Part shown: positions 34,504-44,940 of the stretch, one piece after another
How the letters are laid out: each line of letters starts with the position of its first letter
Position numbering within the stretch: the first letter of the stretch is position 1
NCBI GenBank assembly: GCA_963575745.1
Contig: CAUYUJ010012825.1
Location: 352,724-416,723 of the forward strand
Reading direction: 5' to 3'
DNA length: 64,000 bases
Origin: Prorocentrum cordatum
Lineage: Eukaryota; Sar; Dinophyceae; Prorocentrales; Prorocentraceae
The notes under the pieces: generated by a model
What the model was told of the DNA's origin: nothing
What the model saw: the letters and a program-made list of their open reading frames with translations, nothing else
Database searches by the model: none
Translations under genes and position numbers: made by a program

Positions 34504-34843
34504 GAGGAGGAGGAGGAGGTAGGAGGACGAGGGGGAGGACGAGGACGAGGACGAGGACGAGCACGAGCACGAGGACGAGGAGGACGAGGATGACGAGGAC
34601 GAGGAGGAGGAAGAAGAAGAAGAAGAGGAATAATAATAAGCAGGAGGAGGAGGAGGAGGAAGAGGAAGAATAATAATAAGAATCAAAAGAAGACGAAGAA
34701 GAAGAATAATAAGAAGAAGACGAAGAAGAAGAATCATAAGAAGAGGAGGAGGAGGAGGAGGAGGAAGCGCAGGAGGAGGAGGAGGAGGCGGAGGAGGAGG
34801 AGGAGGAAGAGGAGGAGGACGAGGAGGAGGAGGAGGAGGACCA
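34399..34843. repeat. (GGA/GAC/GAA)n field, second copy
   Basis: Counterpart of 18460-18913, about 9 bp shorter. Confidence 0.9.
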
Positions 34844-35442
34844 GGGTAACCCCAAGACTCATCAACGATGTTGCAAGAAGCCCCCTTCCAGGTTCCCTCT
34901 TGACGGGTCACTACAGGGGGTCGTCTTCACTGAGGGAAGTGTCGTCTTGGAAGACAATTGGCTGCAAAACTTGAACCGTGCCAGAACACAACTATTGGGA
35001 CTCAACGCCGCGAATCAACTGCACTGTTGCGTCCTGACGATGTTGAATCGTGCCAGAACACCATCCCTGGGACTTCAACACCGCGAATCAACGTAGAACG
35101 TTGCGCTCCGACAGTCTAACATCGTGCCCAGACACAATTTCTGGGATGTCGGCCATGAGAAGTTTTGAAACGGCTGTAAACTCGTCTTAAGACGAGAGCG
35201 CGCGGCGCTCAGGCGAGAGCTACACTTTGAGAACGACCCGCCCGCCAACCGTGAAGCTTCTGCAAGCTTTCGGGACGAATGCGCGCAGCGCTGAGGCGAA
35301 AGCCACACTCAGGAGAACGGCCCGCCCTCCATCCGTGAAGCCTTGCTGCGTCTCTGTTCTAGCTTGAGGGCCAGAACTGGTGAGGGAGTCCCGGGCGAAG
35401 CGCCCGGCCAGCCATACAGACGTCTCCCGGTGCGACAGGAAG
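34844..35442 (+). repeat. composite dispersed repeat, copy c'
   Basis: Counterpart of 18914-19512. Confidence 0.85.
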
Positions 35443-35959
35443 GAGTTATGTATAAGGACTTGGGATGGAGGTGGAGGTGTGGAGGTGGAGGCGGAGGTGG
35501 TGGAGGAAGGGGCCAAGATATCACGGATGAGGGGGGGGAGGAGACAGAAAGGAGGAGGAGGAGGAGGAGGAGGAGTCATATTTGTTGTTCCCTGCCCCAC
35601 TCGTCTTCGTCCGCGTCTTCCTCCTGGCCCTCCCCCCTCGTCGCAGAGCCGCTGCCTGAGGCAGCGCCGCCAAGTGGAGCTGGCTTCCCCGCAGCGTGAT
35701 CAGGCCCTACTCTTAAGTCGGGCCTGTCCCCCTACAGGGGGAATATTCAAAAATTGTCAAAAGAAAGTATGGGGATGATTTGTTTTACTGTGTTTTCACA
35801 TTTGGGGGGTATTTTTACCTAACAGCTCTTGCTGATAGGTTTCTAGTGGTCTCAAAAGAAAGCATCATGACTCCTCAGGGGGGTCTGGGCGGGACCCGGA
35901 CAGGCTGCCGCCGAGGCTGCGCCGCCGAAATCGCTTGGGACATCCTCGCTCTTGGTGCT

Positions 35960-36283
35960 CCCAGAACTCCATTCCCGGGCCACATTTTGGATGCTCGGAG
36001 CCAACTGTAGGCCACTTCGTGCTCTTCGACTTCCCAGAACTCCATTCCCGGGCCACATTTTGGATGCCCGGAGCCAACTGTAGGCCACTTCGTGCTCTTC
36101 GACTTCCCAGAACTCCATTCCCGGGCCACATTTTGGATGCCCGGAGCCAACTGTAGGCCACTTCGTGCTCTTCAAGTTCCCAGAACTCCATTCCTGGGCA
36201 TGATTTTGAATGCCCGGAGCCAACTGTAGGCCACTTCGTGTTCTTCTAGTTCCCAGAACTCCATTCCTGGGCCACATTTTGAA
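35960..36283 (+). repeat. 73-bp minisatellite, five units
   Basis: CCCAGAACTCCATTCC starts at 35960, 36033, 36106, 36179 and 36252; exact 73-bp spacing. Confidence 0.92.
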
Positions 36284-36612
36284 TGCTGAGGCAGGCTGAT
36301 GCTGCGGCCGAGGCAGGCTGAGGCTGAGGCAGGCTGAGGCTGAGGCCGAGGCTGAAGGCAGACTGAGGCTGAGGCTGAAGCAGACTGAGGCTGAGGCTGA
36401 GGCAGGCTGAGGCTGAGGCTGAGCAGGCTGATGCTGAGGCAGGCTGAGGCTGAGGCTGAGGCTGATGCAGGCTGAGGCTGAGGCAGGCTGAGGCTGAGGC
36501 CGAGGCTGAAGGCAGACTGAGGCTGAGGCTGAAGCAGGCTGAGGCTGAGGCTGAGGCAGGCTGAGGCTGAGGCAGGCTGAGGCTGAGGCTGAGGCAGGCT
36601 GAGGCTGAGGCT
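36284..36612 (+). repeat. CAGGCTGAGGCTGAGG minisatellite
   Basis: About 330 bp of GCTGAG hexamers with CAGGCT and GAAGCAGACT variants, inside the expanded TIR element. Confidence 0.92.
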
Positions 36613-36838
36613 GTGACTGCGACTGCCGTTGCCGCTGCGACTGTCATCGCGAATGCGACTACGACTGCGAGAACAGCAGAATTCTACAATTGGATTTTCA
36701 TCTGAATCTTAAGGGGAATGCTTTCAGATATGCTTCTACACATCGCTGTTAGGTTGCTTTGCCGGGATAATTTGAGAATTTTTATGTTTCGCCCAAAAAA
36801 TCCCCCTGTAGGGGGACACGCCCGATTTAATCCTACTC

Positions 36839-37345
36839 CTTGTATTTCGTCTTTGGTTTCGTCCCCCGTCCCTGGGAACCCTTCAAGAGCTGGACCTCAG
36901 CCAGACCTCCAGCGAGGCCTGGCTCTGCTTGGACTCTCCTCGGAAGGAGCCGTGTCCTTGGGCGTCTCGGTGGTGGATTGGGCCCGTTTGAGGGCCCGTC
37001 GTGGTTCAGATCATCTGGGCCACGACGGGCCCTTCCTCCCAGATGAGGAGTCCTGGGGTCTTCGAGCGCGTGGTCGATCTTACCCTTCCGCATCCGTTTT
37101 CCATCCTTCCTTCTTTTCGTTGGGTCGTACATTTCGTTGTCCCGTGCGCTCCTTCCCCACCTCCACCGCTTCTCTCTCTGCCCCGTTCCTCCTGCTCCCT
37201 CTCACCCCCTCTTCCTCACCGCCCTCGCCCTCCCTCCTTCCTCCTCGTCCTCGTCGACGTCCTCCTCTTCGTTCTCCCCTGCCCCTGCCCTCGCCGCCGC
37301 GGACGTGGGGCCCGCGAGGCCGTGGCCGCGGGTGGCAGCATGGGA
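36839..37345. other. spacer, no gene recognised
   Basis: Includes an inverted pair around 36988-37030 (GGGCCCGTCGTGG...GATCATCTGGGCCACGACGGGCCC). Frames are short or low-complexity. Confidence 0.45.
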
Positions 37346-37349
37346 CAGT

Positions 37350-37440
37350 CCCTCCTCCTCCTCCTCCTCCTCCTCCTCCTCCTCCTCCTCCTCCTCCTCC
37401 TCCTCCTCCTCCCCCTCCTCCTCGTCCTCGTCCTCCTCCC
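37350..37440. repeat. (CTC)n tract
   Basis: Pure TCC/CTC run. Confidence 0.92.
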
Positions 37441-37688
37441 TCACCGTTCGTTCCTCCTCCCCCTTCTCGATATCATTCTCGTCCTCGTCCTTCTCGTTGT
37501 CGCTTTTCCCCCTCCCATCCTCGTCCTCCTCCTCGTCTCTTCGTCCTCGCCGCGGAACAGGACTTGGCGGCGGCCGCGTCCGCCGACGCGAGCCGCTACT
37601 GAGCAGTCGTTCGCAGAGTGGCCGCGGCCGGTCCGCGCAGGCCATCCAGACGCTACACCTATCCTCCTGTCGCGCACGCTGCCCCACG

Positions 37689-37689
37689 A

Positions 37690-37748
<59 letters not shown>
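37689..37748. repeat. (GTC)n tract
   Basis: About twenty GTC triplets. Confidence 0.92.
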
Positions 37749-37750
<2 letters not shown>

Positions 37751-37914
37751 TGTCCCCGCCGCGCCAGTCACGAGGAGCGACTCGCCGCCGAGCGGCGCGA
37801 ACGTGCCAGCCATCACCGCGCCCCGGGAGGCCCGGCCTGGGCCTCCAGAGGCCCTGGCCGGGGTGGGCCCCCGGTTGGGCCCAAGTTGCCCTCGCCCCCT
37901 GGTTGGGCCCAAGT

Positions 37915-38030
37915 TGCCCTCGCTCCTCCTCCTCCTTCCTCCCCTCCTCCTCCTCCTGCTCTCCTCCTCCTCCTCCTCCTCCTCCTCCTCCTCCTCCTCC
38001 TCCTCCTCCTCCTCCTCCTTCCCCCTCACC
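37915..38030. repeat. (CTC)n tract
   Basis: CTC run with a few CCT shifts. A tandem pair GTTGGGCCCAAGTTGCCCTC (37874 and 37902) lies just before it. Confidence 0.92.
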
Positions 38031-38309
38031 CCATTCGTGACGAGCTCGGGTGGCCCGACGTGCATTCCTGGGGCCTTCGTGATTCGGGCCGGGCGAAAGG
38101 GGGGGATTGGGAAAGGGGGGGGTACGAAACTTGCTGCATGCAGCCGGTTTCGGCCTCACCGAGGGGCCCACTCCTCGACACATCGCCGCTTCCGGCGCCG
38201 GGAGGCGCCGGGAGAATCAGCTGCTTGAGCCGATTCTCAAACCCCCCCTTTGCTATCCCCCCCTTTCGCCCGACCCGAGTGATGAGGGGGCCACGCGGCA
38301 GAAGGGTCT

Positions 38310-38455
38310 TCGGAGGAGGGGGAGGAGAGGAGGAGGAGGAGGAGGAGGAGGAGGAGGAGGAGGAGAGAGGAGGAGGAGGAGGAGAGGAGGAGGAGGAGGA
38401 GGGAGGAGGGGGAGGAAGAGGGGGGGGGGGGGGGAGGAGGGAGGGAGGAGGGAGT
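38310..38455. repeat. (GGA)n tract
   Basis: GGA triplets and a G run near 38420-38434. Confidence 0.9.
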
Positions 38456-38639
38456 CAAGGGTGGGGGCGCTCCGCGGGTCGACGAGCCCCGGGGGCGGCG
38501 ACCACCTGCCCAGCGATCTCTCTGCACCTCCCTCCCCCCTCCCCCCTGCGCAGGACTCCCCCCCTCGAACAAGCAGAGCCCCCCATGCGCAGCAGCTGTC
38601 CCGCCCAGGTGTCCTCCCGCCCGCGCAGGCCCCCCCCCC

Positions 38640-38915
38640 CCCTCCGCCTGAAGCCCTCCTCCTCCTCCTGCCTCCTGCTCCTCCTCCTCCTGCTCCTCCT
38701 CCCTCCTCCTGCACCCCTCCTCCTCCTCCTCCTCCTCCTCCTCCTCCTGCCCTCCTCCTCCTCCTCCTCCTCCTCCTCCTCCTCCTCCTCCCTCCTCCTC
38801 CTCCCTCCTCCTCCTCCTCCTCCTCCTCCTCCTCCTCCTCCTCCTCCTCCTCCCCTCCTCCTCCTCCCTCCTCCTCCTCCTCCTCCTCCTCCTCCTCCTC
38901 CTCCTCCCCTCCGCT
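38640..38915. repeat. (CTC)n field
   Basis: CTC/CCT triplets over about 275 bp, ending before GCTCCTGGCACGC. Confidence 0.92.
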
Positions 38916-39011
38916 CCTGGCACGCAGCGCGGCCGCGCTCGAATTCGCGACCGGCGGGCCGGGCGCTCGGCACTGACCGGGGTCCGATCCTCCCGTGGGG
39001 GCCAACGAGCC

Positions 39012-39168
39012 TTAAGTCGGGCCCGTCCCTCTACGGGAGGAAAATTCAAAAATAGTCAAAAAATAGTCGGGGGACTACTTTTGAAGCATTTTCTGGACAT
39101 CAGGGAATATTTTTTGTATTTTTATTTTTCGTCGAGAATCCCCCTGTAGGGGGACACGCCCGTCTTAA
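39012..39168. mobile_element. 157-bp TIR element, intergenic member
   Basis: Left end TTAAGTCGGGCCCGTCCC; right end read in reverse TTAAGACGGGCGTGTCCCCC. An exact 8-bp duplication AACGAGCC flanks it at 39004-39011 and 39169-39176. The AT-rich core (AAAATTCAAAAATAGTCAAA) matches the copy in the PPR gene. Confidence 0.88.
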
Positions 39169-39239
39169 AACGAGCCTGCTGCGGCCCCAGGTGCTCATCG
39201 GCCTCGGGCAGAGGGGTCCAGAGGCACCGGGTCGGTCTG

Positions 39240-39500
39240 CGAAGCCTGCCGCCTCCCCAGGTCGGAGGAGGCAAAAGGTACCTATACCTCTGCCCCTTCG
39301 CCCGTGTTCTCCTTTTTGGGCCTCCTGGGAAACCCTCGTCGCCACCGCTGGATTCGCCTCGAAGTTCTGGTCAGAACGCACCCCGGGAGAGGTCCGGGGA
39401 GCAGCGGTGTCGGTATCCTCTGCTCTCCCCACCAGGGCTCTTGGCGGTGCTTCCCCTCCCGTCTTCGTGCTGCGGGGAGGCCACCGGGGGTGCCCAGGGC
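39240..39500 (+). repeat. dispersed repeat shared with the PPR intron
   Basis: The stretch GCTGGATTCGCC...CGAAGT...GGGGAGCAGCGGTGT (about 39348-39410) aligns with intron sequence at about 2757-2822. It again lies just downstream of a TIR element. Confidence 0.6.
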
Positions 39501-39529
39501 GTGTCTGGTCCGCTTCTGGCCTCAGAGTA

Positions 39530-39570
39530 GGAGGAGGAGGAGGAGGAGGAGGAGGAGGAGGAGGAGGAGC
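39530..39570. repeat. (GGA)n tract
   Basis: Short pure GGA run. Confidence 0.9.
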
Positions 39571-39649
39571 TCCTTCTGGCCCAGACCACGCCGCCGTTCC
39601 AGCGAGGTATCGAAATCCTCATACCTAAGGGGTTCGGTAAAACCATCTA

Positions 39650-40140
39650 GTGGCCATCTGGGAATTCGCGCTGCGATGGTGTAGCGTCGTGTGGACATGG
39701 CATTGCACGATTGTTGCGCTGCGTAGGGGCATCTTAGGGGACAGTGAGGGGCAGTCTTCGGCGATACCGAGCTCTCCCACCGAGGCTCGGTACATCCATA
39801 CTGGTTCCTTCTGGGCAGGCTCTGGGACCCTCGGGGCAGCCTTGGGCCTGTCGTGGAGGGCTCATCAAGCCGTCGTGGGGTCATCGCGGGGTCGTCTGGG
39901 GCCATGTTGGGGCACCTTGGAGCCCTCCGGACCCCTCCGACAGAAGCATTGGAAAGCACACCCAAACTCACTCCAATGTTTTGGTGCCTCCCAGGGCTCT
40001 GCTCGAGGCCTCGCGGGACCTACTGTGGCGACTTGGAGCCAGCCTTTGGGCGACACCTGGAGGAGGCCTCGGGGGAGTCTTCTAGCCATGGGCCAGTCTG
40101 CATGCTGCAGGCGTCCTAGGCGGTCTTGGCCCGTATTGGG
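39650..40140. repeat. degenerate GGCCTC/TTGGGGC-type minisatellite
   Basis: Loosely periodic words such as TCGTGGGGTCATCGCGGGGTC and TTGGGGCACCTTGGAGCCCTC. It is related to the denser block at 45.6-49.0 kb. No gene. Confidence 0.55.
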
Positions 40141-40238
40141 ACCGTCCTCCGGCTGCGAAGAGTGTCGGGAGCCAACCGTTTCGGCCCGAGTTCCGACGCG
40201 TGGGCGCTGATGAGGGCCGATCGTCCCGAAGAAGTAGC

Positions 40239-40403
40239 TCACCACCCACCAAACCACCCCAACCCAACCCGAAGGCTCAGATTTACCCTCGATTTCCAGT
40301 GGGGGGGGTCGGGGAACATCGGAAAAACACATGTGGAACCCTTACCCCCCCCAACCCGAAATTCAGGTCTTCGGGTTGGGTTGGGGTGGTCTGGTAGGTA
40401 GTC
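40239..40403. mobile_element. 165-bp TIR element of a second family
   Basis: Arms of 22 bp are perfectly inverted: 40253-40274 begins ACCACCCCAACCCAACCC and 40369-40390 is its reverse complement. Imperfect similarity extends outward about 12 bp. AGTAGC occurs just outside each end (40233-40238, 40404-40409), a likely 6-bp target duplication. No coding content. Confidence 0.7.
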
Positions 40404-40667
40404 AGTAGCACACTCCCTACCAGACAGCTGACGGGCATTCGAACACGCCCCGACGTCCAGTTGACACGGTCTCGGAGTCCGTTTCCACTGCCGTTCCCTT
40501 GTTTTCCAGGGTGGGTAGTATTTCGTTTCCGGCCCACACGCAACAAATGATGGAATCAGATATCCAGTTGCCTGCATTAAGTCCCGCCACAGTGCCAGCC
40601 CAGCATTCTTAGTTACGACTATTCGAGGGGGCACGGGAGGCCGTGGAACGTGACAGGCTTGGGGGAT
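40404..40667. other. spacer, no gene seen
   Basis: Unique sequence without a supported frame. Confidence 0.45.
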
Positions 40668-40683
40668 TCATGATGATGATGAT

Positions 40684-40759
<76 letters not shown>

Positions 40760-41156
40760 CTGATGATGGGGAATGTTAATGCTGATGCTAAGGATGAATG
40801 TGATGATGATGATGATGATCATCATCATGGTGATAGTGATGCTGATGGTGATGATGGTGGTGGTGATGATGACGATGACGATGATGCTGATGATGACGAT
40901 GACAATGACGATGATGGTGATGGTGATAGTGATGGTGGTGGTGACAATGATGATGATGTTGGTGATGATGATGGTGATGGTGGTGGTGATGATGATGATG
41001 ATGATGAGCATGATGATGATTATGATGATGATGATGATGGTGATGATGATAATGCTGGTGATAATGATGGTGGTGCTGCTGCTGCGGCTGCTGGTGATGA
41101 TGGGAATGGTGGTGATGATGATGATGTTGATGATGAGGATGAGTATGATGAGGATT

Positions 41157-41216
<60 letters not shown>

Positions 41217-41478
41217 TGGAGGTGGGGAGGATACAGGAGGAGGATGAGAGGAGGGAGATGATGATGATGATGGTGATGATGATAATGATGGTGGTGATGA
41301 TGTGGATGATGATGATGATGAGAATGATGACGATTGGGGTGATGATGACGATGACGACGACGATGACGATTACGATGATCTTGATGATTATGATGATGCT
41401 GGTGAGGATGATGACGACGATGACGATGACGATGACGATGACGATTTCGACCACGGCGACGACGACGATGATGCTAGT

Positions 41479-41512
<34 letters not shown>

Positions 41513-41880
41513 ATGGTGATGATCATGAAAACGATAATGCTGATGCTGATTGTAATGATTATGATGACGGTGATGATGGTGGTGGTGATGATGATGGTGT
41601 TGGTGTTGACGATGGAGATAATACTGATGATGATGATGGTGATGATGATGTTGATGGTGATGATGATGATGAGGTTGATGATGGTGATCATTATGATATT
41701 TATTGTGATGGTGATGTTGATGATGATGTGGATGAGGATGAGGATGAGGATGATGATGGTGATGATGCTGATGATGATGATGATGATGCTGCTGCTGATG
41801 ATGATGATGACGGCGATGCCGATGGCGATGATGATGGTGGTGATGATGATGGTGATGGTAATGGTAATGGTGAGGGTGAG
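40668..41880. repeat. 1.2-kb degenerate (GAT)n field
   Basis: GAT/GAC/GGT/GCT triplets throughout. The plus frames give poly-Asp or Met-rich text and the minus frames Ile/Thr- or His-rich text, all without stops over hundreds of codons. These frames are repeat artefacts. Confidence 0.95.
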
Positions 41881-42045
41881 GATGATGCTGCTGAGGACGA
41901 GGACGAGGAGGAGAGGGCGAGGAGGACGAGGAGGAGAGGAGGACGAGGACGAGGAGGAGGAGGAGGAGGGGGCGGAGGGCGGAGGAGGAGAGGGCGGAGG
42001 AGGACGAGGAGGAGGAGGAGGAGGACGAGGAGGAGGAAGGCGGCC
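41881..42045. repeat. (GGA/GAC)n tract
   Basis: The GAT field grades into GGA and GAC triplets. Confidence 0.9.
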
Positions 42046-42544
42046 ATACTTCCGCAGGCCGAAAGATTGTCCTCTTGAGCCCCACATGTCGGAAGCGACG
42101 CGCCGATCCCTTATGTTCTCCTCCCACCTCCTCTTGCCTCTTCCCTCATCCTTCCCCTCTTCATCCTGGGAAGACCCCCCTCCGCCGTAGAATCATAGCA
42201 TTGGTCTGCAGATCCACAGCTCCGTGGATAGCATGATGCTTCGTTTGCGGTGCTCCGCGGATCCCATTTCCCTTGGGTCCCAGATGTTAATGATTATTAT
42301 ATATTTATTCCCGGGGAATAAATGGATCCATCGTTTTTTCACACGCAGGAAATTGGATCCGCGCAACACAGGAATAGGATCCACGAAACTCTCCCACACC
42401 CGAAAAGGGATCACATTGGATCCGTTGATGTTCTCATATTTGTAGTCCAAGAGGAAAAATTCCTCGGCCTGGGGATGTATGTTACACATGTCGTCTTCAT
42501 TCTGCGAGGAGCTTGCATGTAATTCGGGACCATCTTGCGCCTGT
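42046..42544. other. spacer with GGATCC words and a hairpin
   Basis: GGATCC recurs five times between 42258 and 42423. TTTATTCC...GGAATAAA (about 42304-42322) forms a hairpin with a 3-nt loop. No gene. Confidence 0.5.
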
Positions 42545-43040
42545 CTCGGCCTCCTGTGAGGCAATTTGGGGGGTCCGTGGGGGCCCTCGTGGGTTGCTTG
42601 GGAGCCCTCCTGAGCACTCTCAGGCCATGTTGGGTCTCTCTTGGGCCGTCTTGGAGTCCTCGTGGCCGTACGGTGGGTGTCTGGGGGGCGTCGCGGGGCC
42701 GTCTTGGCGCCGCCCTCTTAGGCCGTCTCGGGGGCGTCGTGGATGTCGCTTGGGCCTTCGTAAGGGCCTCTTGGGCCGGCCATCGTAGGTGTTTCTTGGG
42801 CCGTCTTTAATTGACGTAAGCCCGAAAATGCGAGAATACGGAAATCATTCGACACCCAAAGGGCATCAATGATGTTGGCTTATTCGGGCTCTCTTGGAGG
42901 ACCTTTGGAGCGTTTTTGGGCCCTCTTGGAGGCACCTTGGGCCGTCTTGAGGCCACATCCTGCCGCCTTGGAGCCATCTTGGCCAATCTTCGAGGCATCT
43001 GGGCCACGTTGGTTGCCTTGGTTGCCTGCCTGGGCCGTCC
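42545..43040. repeat. degenerate CTTGGGCCGTCTTGGAG minisatellite
   Basis: Two stretches (42560-42810, 42890-43040) of the same word family as 45.6-49.0 kb, with AT-rich sequence between. Confidence 0.7.
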
Positions 43041-43070
43041 TAGAAAAGCGGGACGCGGACGCACCGTTTT

Positions 43071-43109
43071 TTCGAGGGATCGTGGTCTCGAGGACGCCGA
43101 TCCCTCGAA
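43071..43109. repeat. 12-bp perfect inverted repeat
   Basis: TTCGAGGGATCG (43071-43082) and CGATCCCTCGAA (43098-43109) with a 15-nt loop. Confidence 0.85.
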
Positions 43110-43469
43110 TTGTTTCACGAGATATCGTGGCCTCGGGAGCAGGGGGCATGCATGCTCCTGTCTACGATTTGAGGGGTAAGTCCCTTACTAGAGCATAAGC
43201 CCTGCAAAGCAGCACCTGGCAGTCTAGCATGCCCAGATCTCGCAAGCACGGTGGCGGATAAGTTGCTGCCTTCCAGTGTTGCTGGGAACTCCTGGAAATC
43301 TGAGCGGCATCATTTCCAGCTTTTATTCGGTATAACGATTCAGCTCCGAAGCCGCACCGTCTGGCCGATGTAGTGGATTCCCGTTTCTGCGCCGTGCTTC
43401 CGTCCCGCTCTGGGGGGCGGCAAGACGTCGAAGTTTCGCTCTGGATGGGGGAAGGAGTCCGTGGGATGA
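43110..43469. other. spacer, no gene seen
   Basis: No supported frame or repeat. Confidence 0.45.
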
Positions 43470-43545
43470 CGAGGAGGAGGAGGAGGAGGAGGAGGAGGAG
43501 GAGGAGGAGGAGGAGGAGGAGGAGGAGGAGGAGGAGGAGGAGGAG
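43470..43545. repeat. (GGA)n tract
   Basis: About 25 GGA triplets. Confidence 0.92.
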
Positions 43546-43549
43546 CAAG

Positions 43550-44281
43550 CGCCTCCAGAGCAAGCGCCTCCACGAGCGGACGTCCCTCCTTCTTCTGGCC
43601 TCCTCTGCCTCTCTGCGCTCCCTGCTCGCCGCCGGCCGCCGGAGAGGCCTCCGGCGGCTGGCGGGTCTCACCGCCCCTCTCCCCGCCCTGCCTGCCCTCG
43701 CCGCCGGGCTGCTCCAGGAGTGCGCCTCTCCTCGTCCTCGCGGTCGTCCTCCCTCTTCTCCCTCGTCCTCGTCCTCGATCCTCGCGGTCTCCTCGTCCTC
43801 GTCCTCTCCCGCTTCTCCCTCTTCTCCCTCGCGGTCTCCTCGTCCTCGCGGTCGTCCTCCCTCACGCCCTCCCCTCTTCTCTGACCCCCCTCTGCCCCTC
43901 CGGAGTCAGTGTCGATCCGATCGATCCGGTGCGATGCCGATCTCGGCTGGCCCGATGCGATGCGATGCCGATGTTCCCGACGATGCGATGCGTTCCGATG
44001 CTTGCATGGTGCTGTTGCGCAGTCCTGGCGCGGCCGACTCCGTGCCGATGCGGCCCGATTTGGTGCTTGTTCCGTTCCGCTCCGACCAATCGATTCGATG
44101 CTGACCGTTCTTGTTTTCCTTCCGTTTTCTCCGCCCTCCCCTGATTTCTCGTCATCTTCCCCCTTGCCCCCACACCCTCCCACATCATTTCCCCCCCACC
44201 CCCCCTTGTCATCCGTCGCCGTCCTCGTCGTGCTCGGCCCCGCGCCCCCCCGGGCCCGCGCAGGGCCGGAGGGGGCCCAGC
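43550..44281. other. low-complexity TCC/TCG and CGATGC region
   Basis: Pyrimidine-rich CTCGTCCTC words (43725-43880) are followed by CGATGCGATGC words (43915-44105). No gene recognised. Confidence 0.6.
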
Positions 44282-44558
44282 GGGCTGCGTCCAGGCTGGG
44301 AGTGCGTCATGGCTCTCGCTCCGTCTCTTCTTTCAGCCTCGCATCCTTTTTTCCCCGACTATCCTTTTTTCCCCAACTATCCTTTGCGTGGGGGGAGCGC
44401 GCGCGCGCCGGCACCGTTTTCTGATTTCTTGTGCGCATTGCCGTGGCGCAGGGGGGGGTGGAAAAAAAAAACAAAAACAAAAAAAAAAAAAAAAAACTGT
44501 TCTCCCCAACTGTCCTCTTCTTCTCCTGCCTCGCGAGCCGCGTCCAGGCTTGGAGTGC

Positions 44559-44589
<31 letters not shown>

Positions 44590-44640
44590 CTGTCGGCCTC
44601 ACAGCCTTTTTTCCCCCAAACCCTCCTGTGGTGTTGGGTC
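44282..44640 (+). repeat. pair of about 100-bp direct repeats with poly-A and (CT)n
   Basis: Two related segments 250 bp apart: GTCCAGGCTGGGAGTGCGT (44288) and GTCCAGGCTTGGAGTGCGT (44541). Each is followed by CCTTTTTTCCCC words. A-rich 44461-44495 and CT repeats 44563-44590 lie between or within them. Confidence 0.75.
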
Positions 44641-44675
44641 CCCGTTCTGAAGAGGCAGCGCCCCGCGCCCACTCC

Positions 44676-44780
44676 TTCCTCCTCCTCACTCCTCCCCCCT
44701 CCCTCCCCCCTCCCTCCTCCCTCCTCCCTCCTCCTCCCTCCTCCCTCCTCCCTCCTCCCTCCCCCCTCCCCCCTCCCACC
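44676..44780. repeat. CCTCCCT pyrimidine tract
   Basis: CTCCTCCCTCCTCCCT units. Simple CA repeats follow at about 44919-44935. Confidence 0.85.
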
Positions 44781-44940
44781 ACCACCATCAGCAGCATAAG
44801 CAGCGGCGTCGTCGTCGCCATCTCCGTCGTCATCCTCGTCATATAATCAGCATCGTCACCATCGCCATCGTCGTCGTCATCGCCGTCATCATCACCATCA
44901 GCGCCACCAGCTTTGGCACACACACACACACACCGCACGT

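Larger units (their letters stand above)
20465..36261 (+). repeat. second copy of the 16-kb duplicated block
   Basis: Repeats 4464-20364. Offsets are 16001, then 16016 after the 15-bp gain near 25183, then 16001 after the purine field, and about 15930 after the second purine field. Homology runs from the gap to 36261, the exact counterpart of the last base before the gap. The locus then continues into sequence absent from the first copy. Confidence 0.95.
35713..36830 (+). mobile_element. expanded 1.1-kb member of the TIR family
   Basis: The left end TTAAGTCGGGCCTGTCCCCC (35713) and the right end ...CCCCTGTAGGGGGACACGCCCGATTTAA (to 36830; two overlapping motifs) are inverted. Flanks are CCCTACTC (35705-35712) and TCCTACTC (36831-36838), a 7/8 match for an 8-bp target duplication. 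The interior holds the 73-bp minisatellite and a CAGGCTGAGG minisatellite. No transposase is encoded. Confidence 0.8.

Noticed and set aside
36718-39055. A 684-codon plus-strand frame
   Set aside because: Runs through five microsatellites and into the TIR element; composition changes at each tract; no domain.
40643-42190. A 515-codon frame rich in Asp and Met
   Set aside because: Product of the (GAT)n repeat; all frames are equally open.
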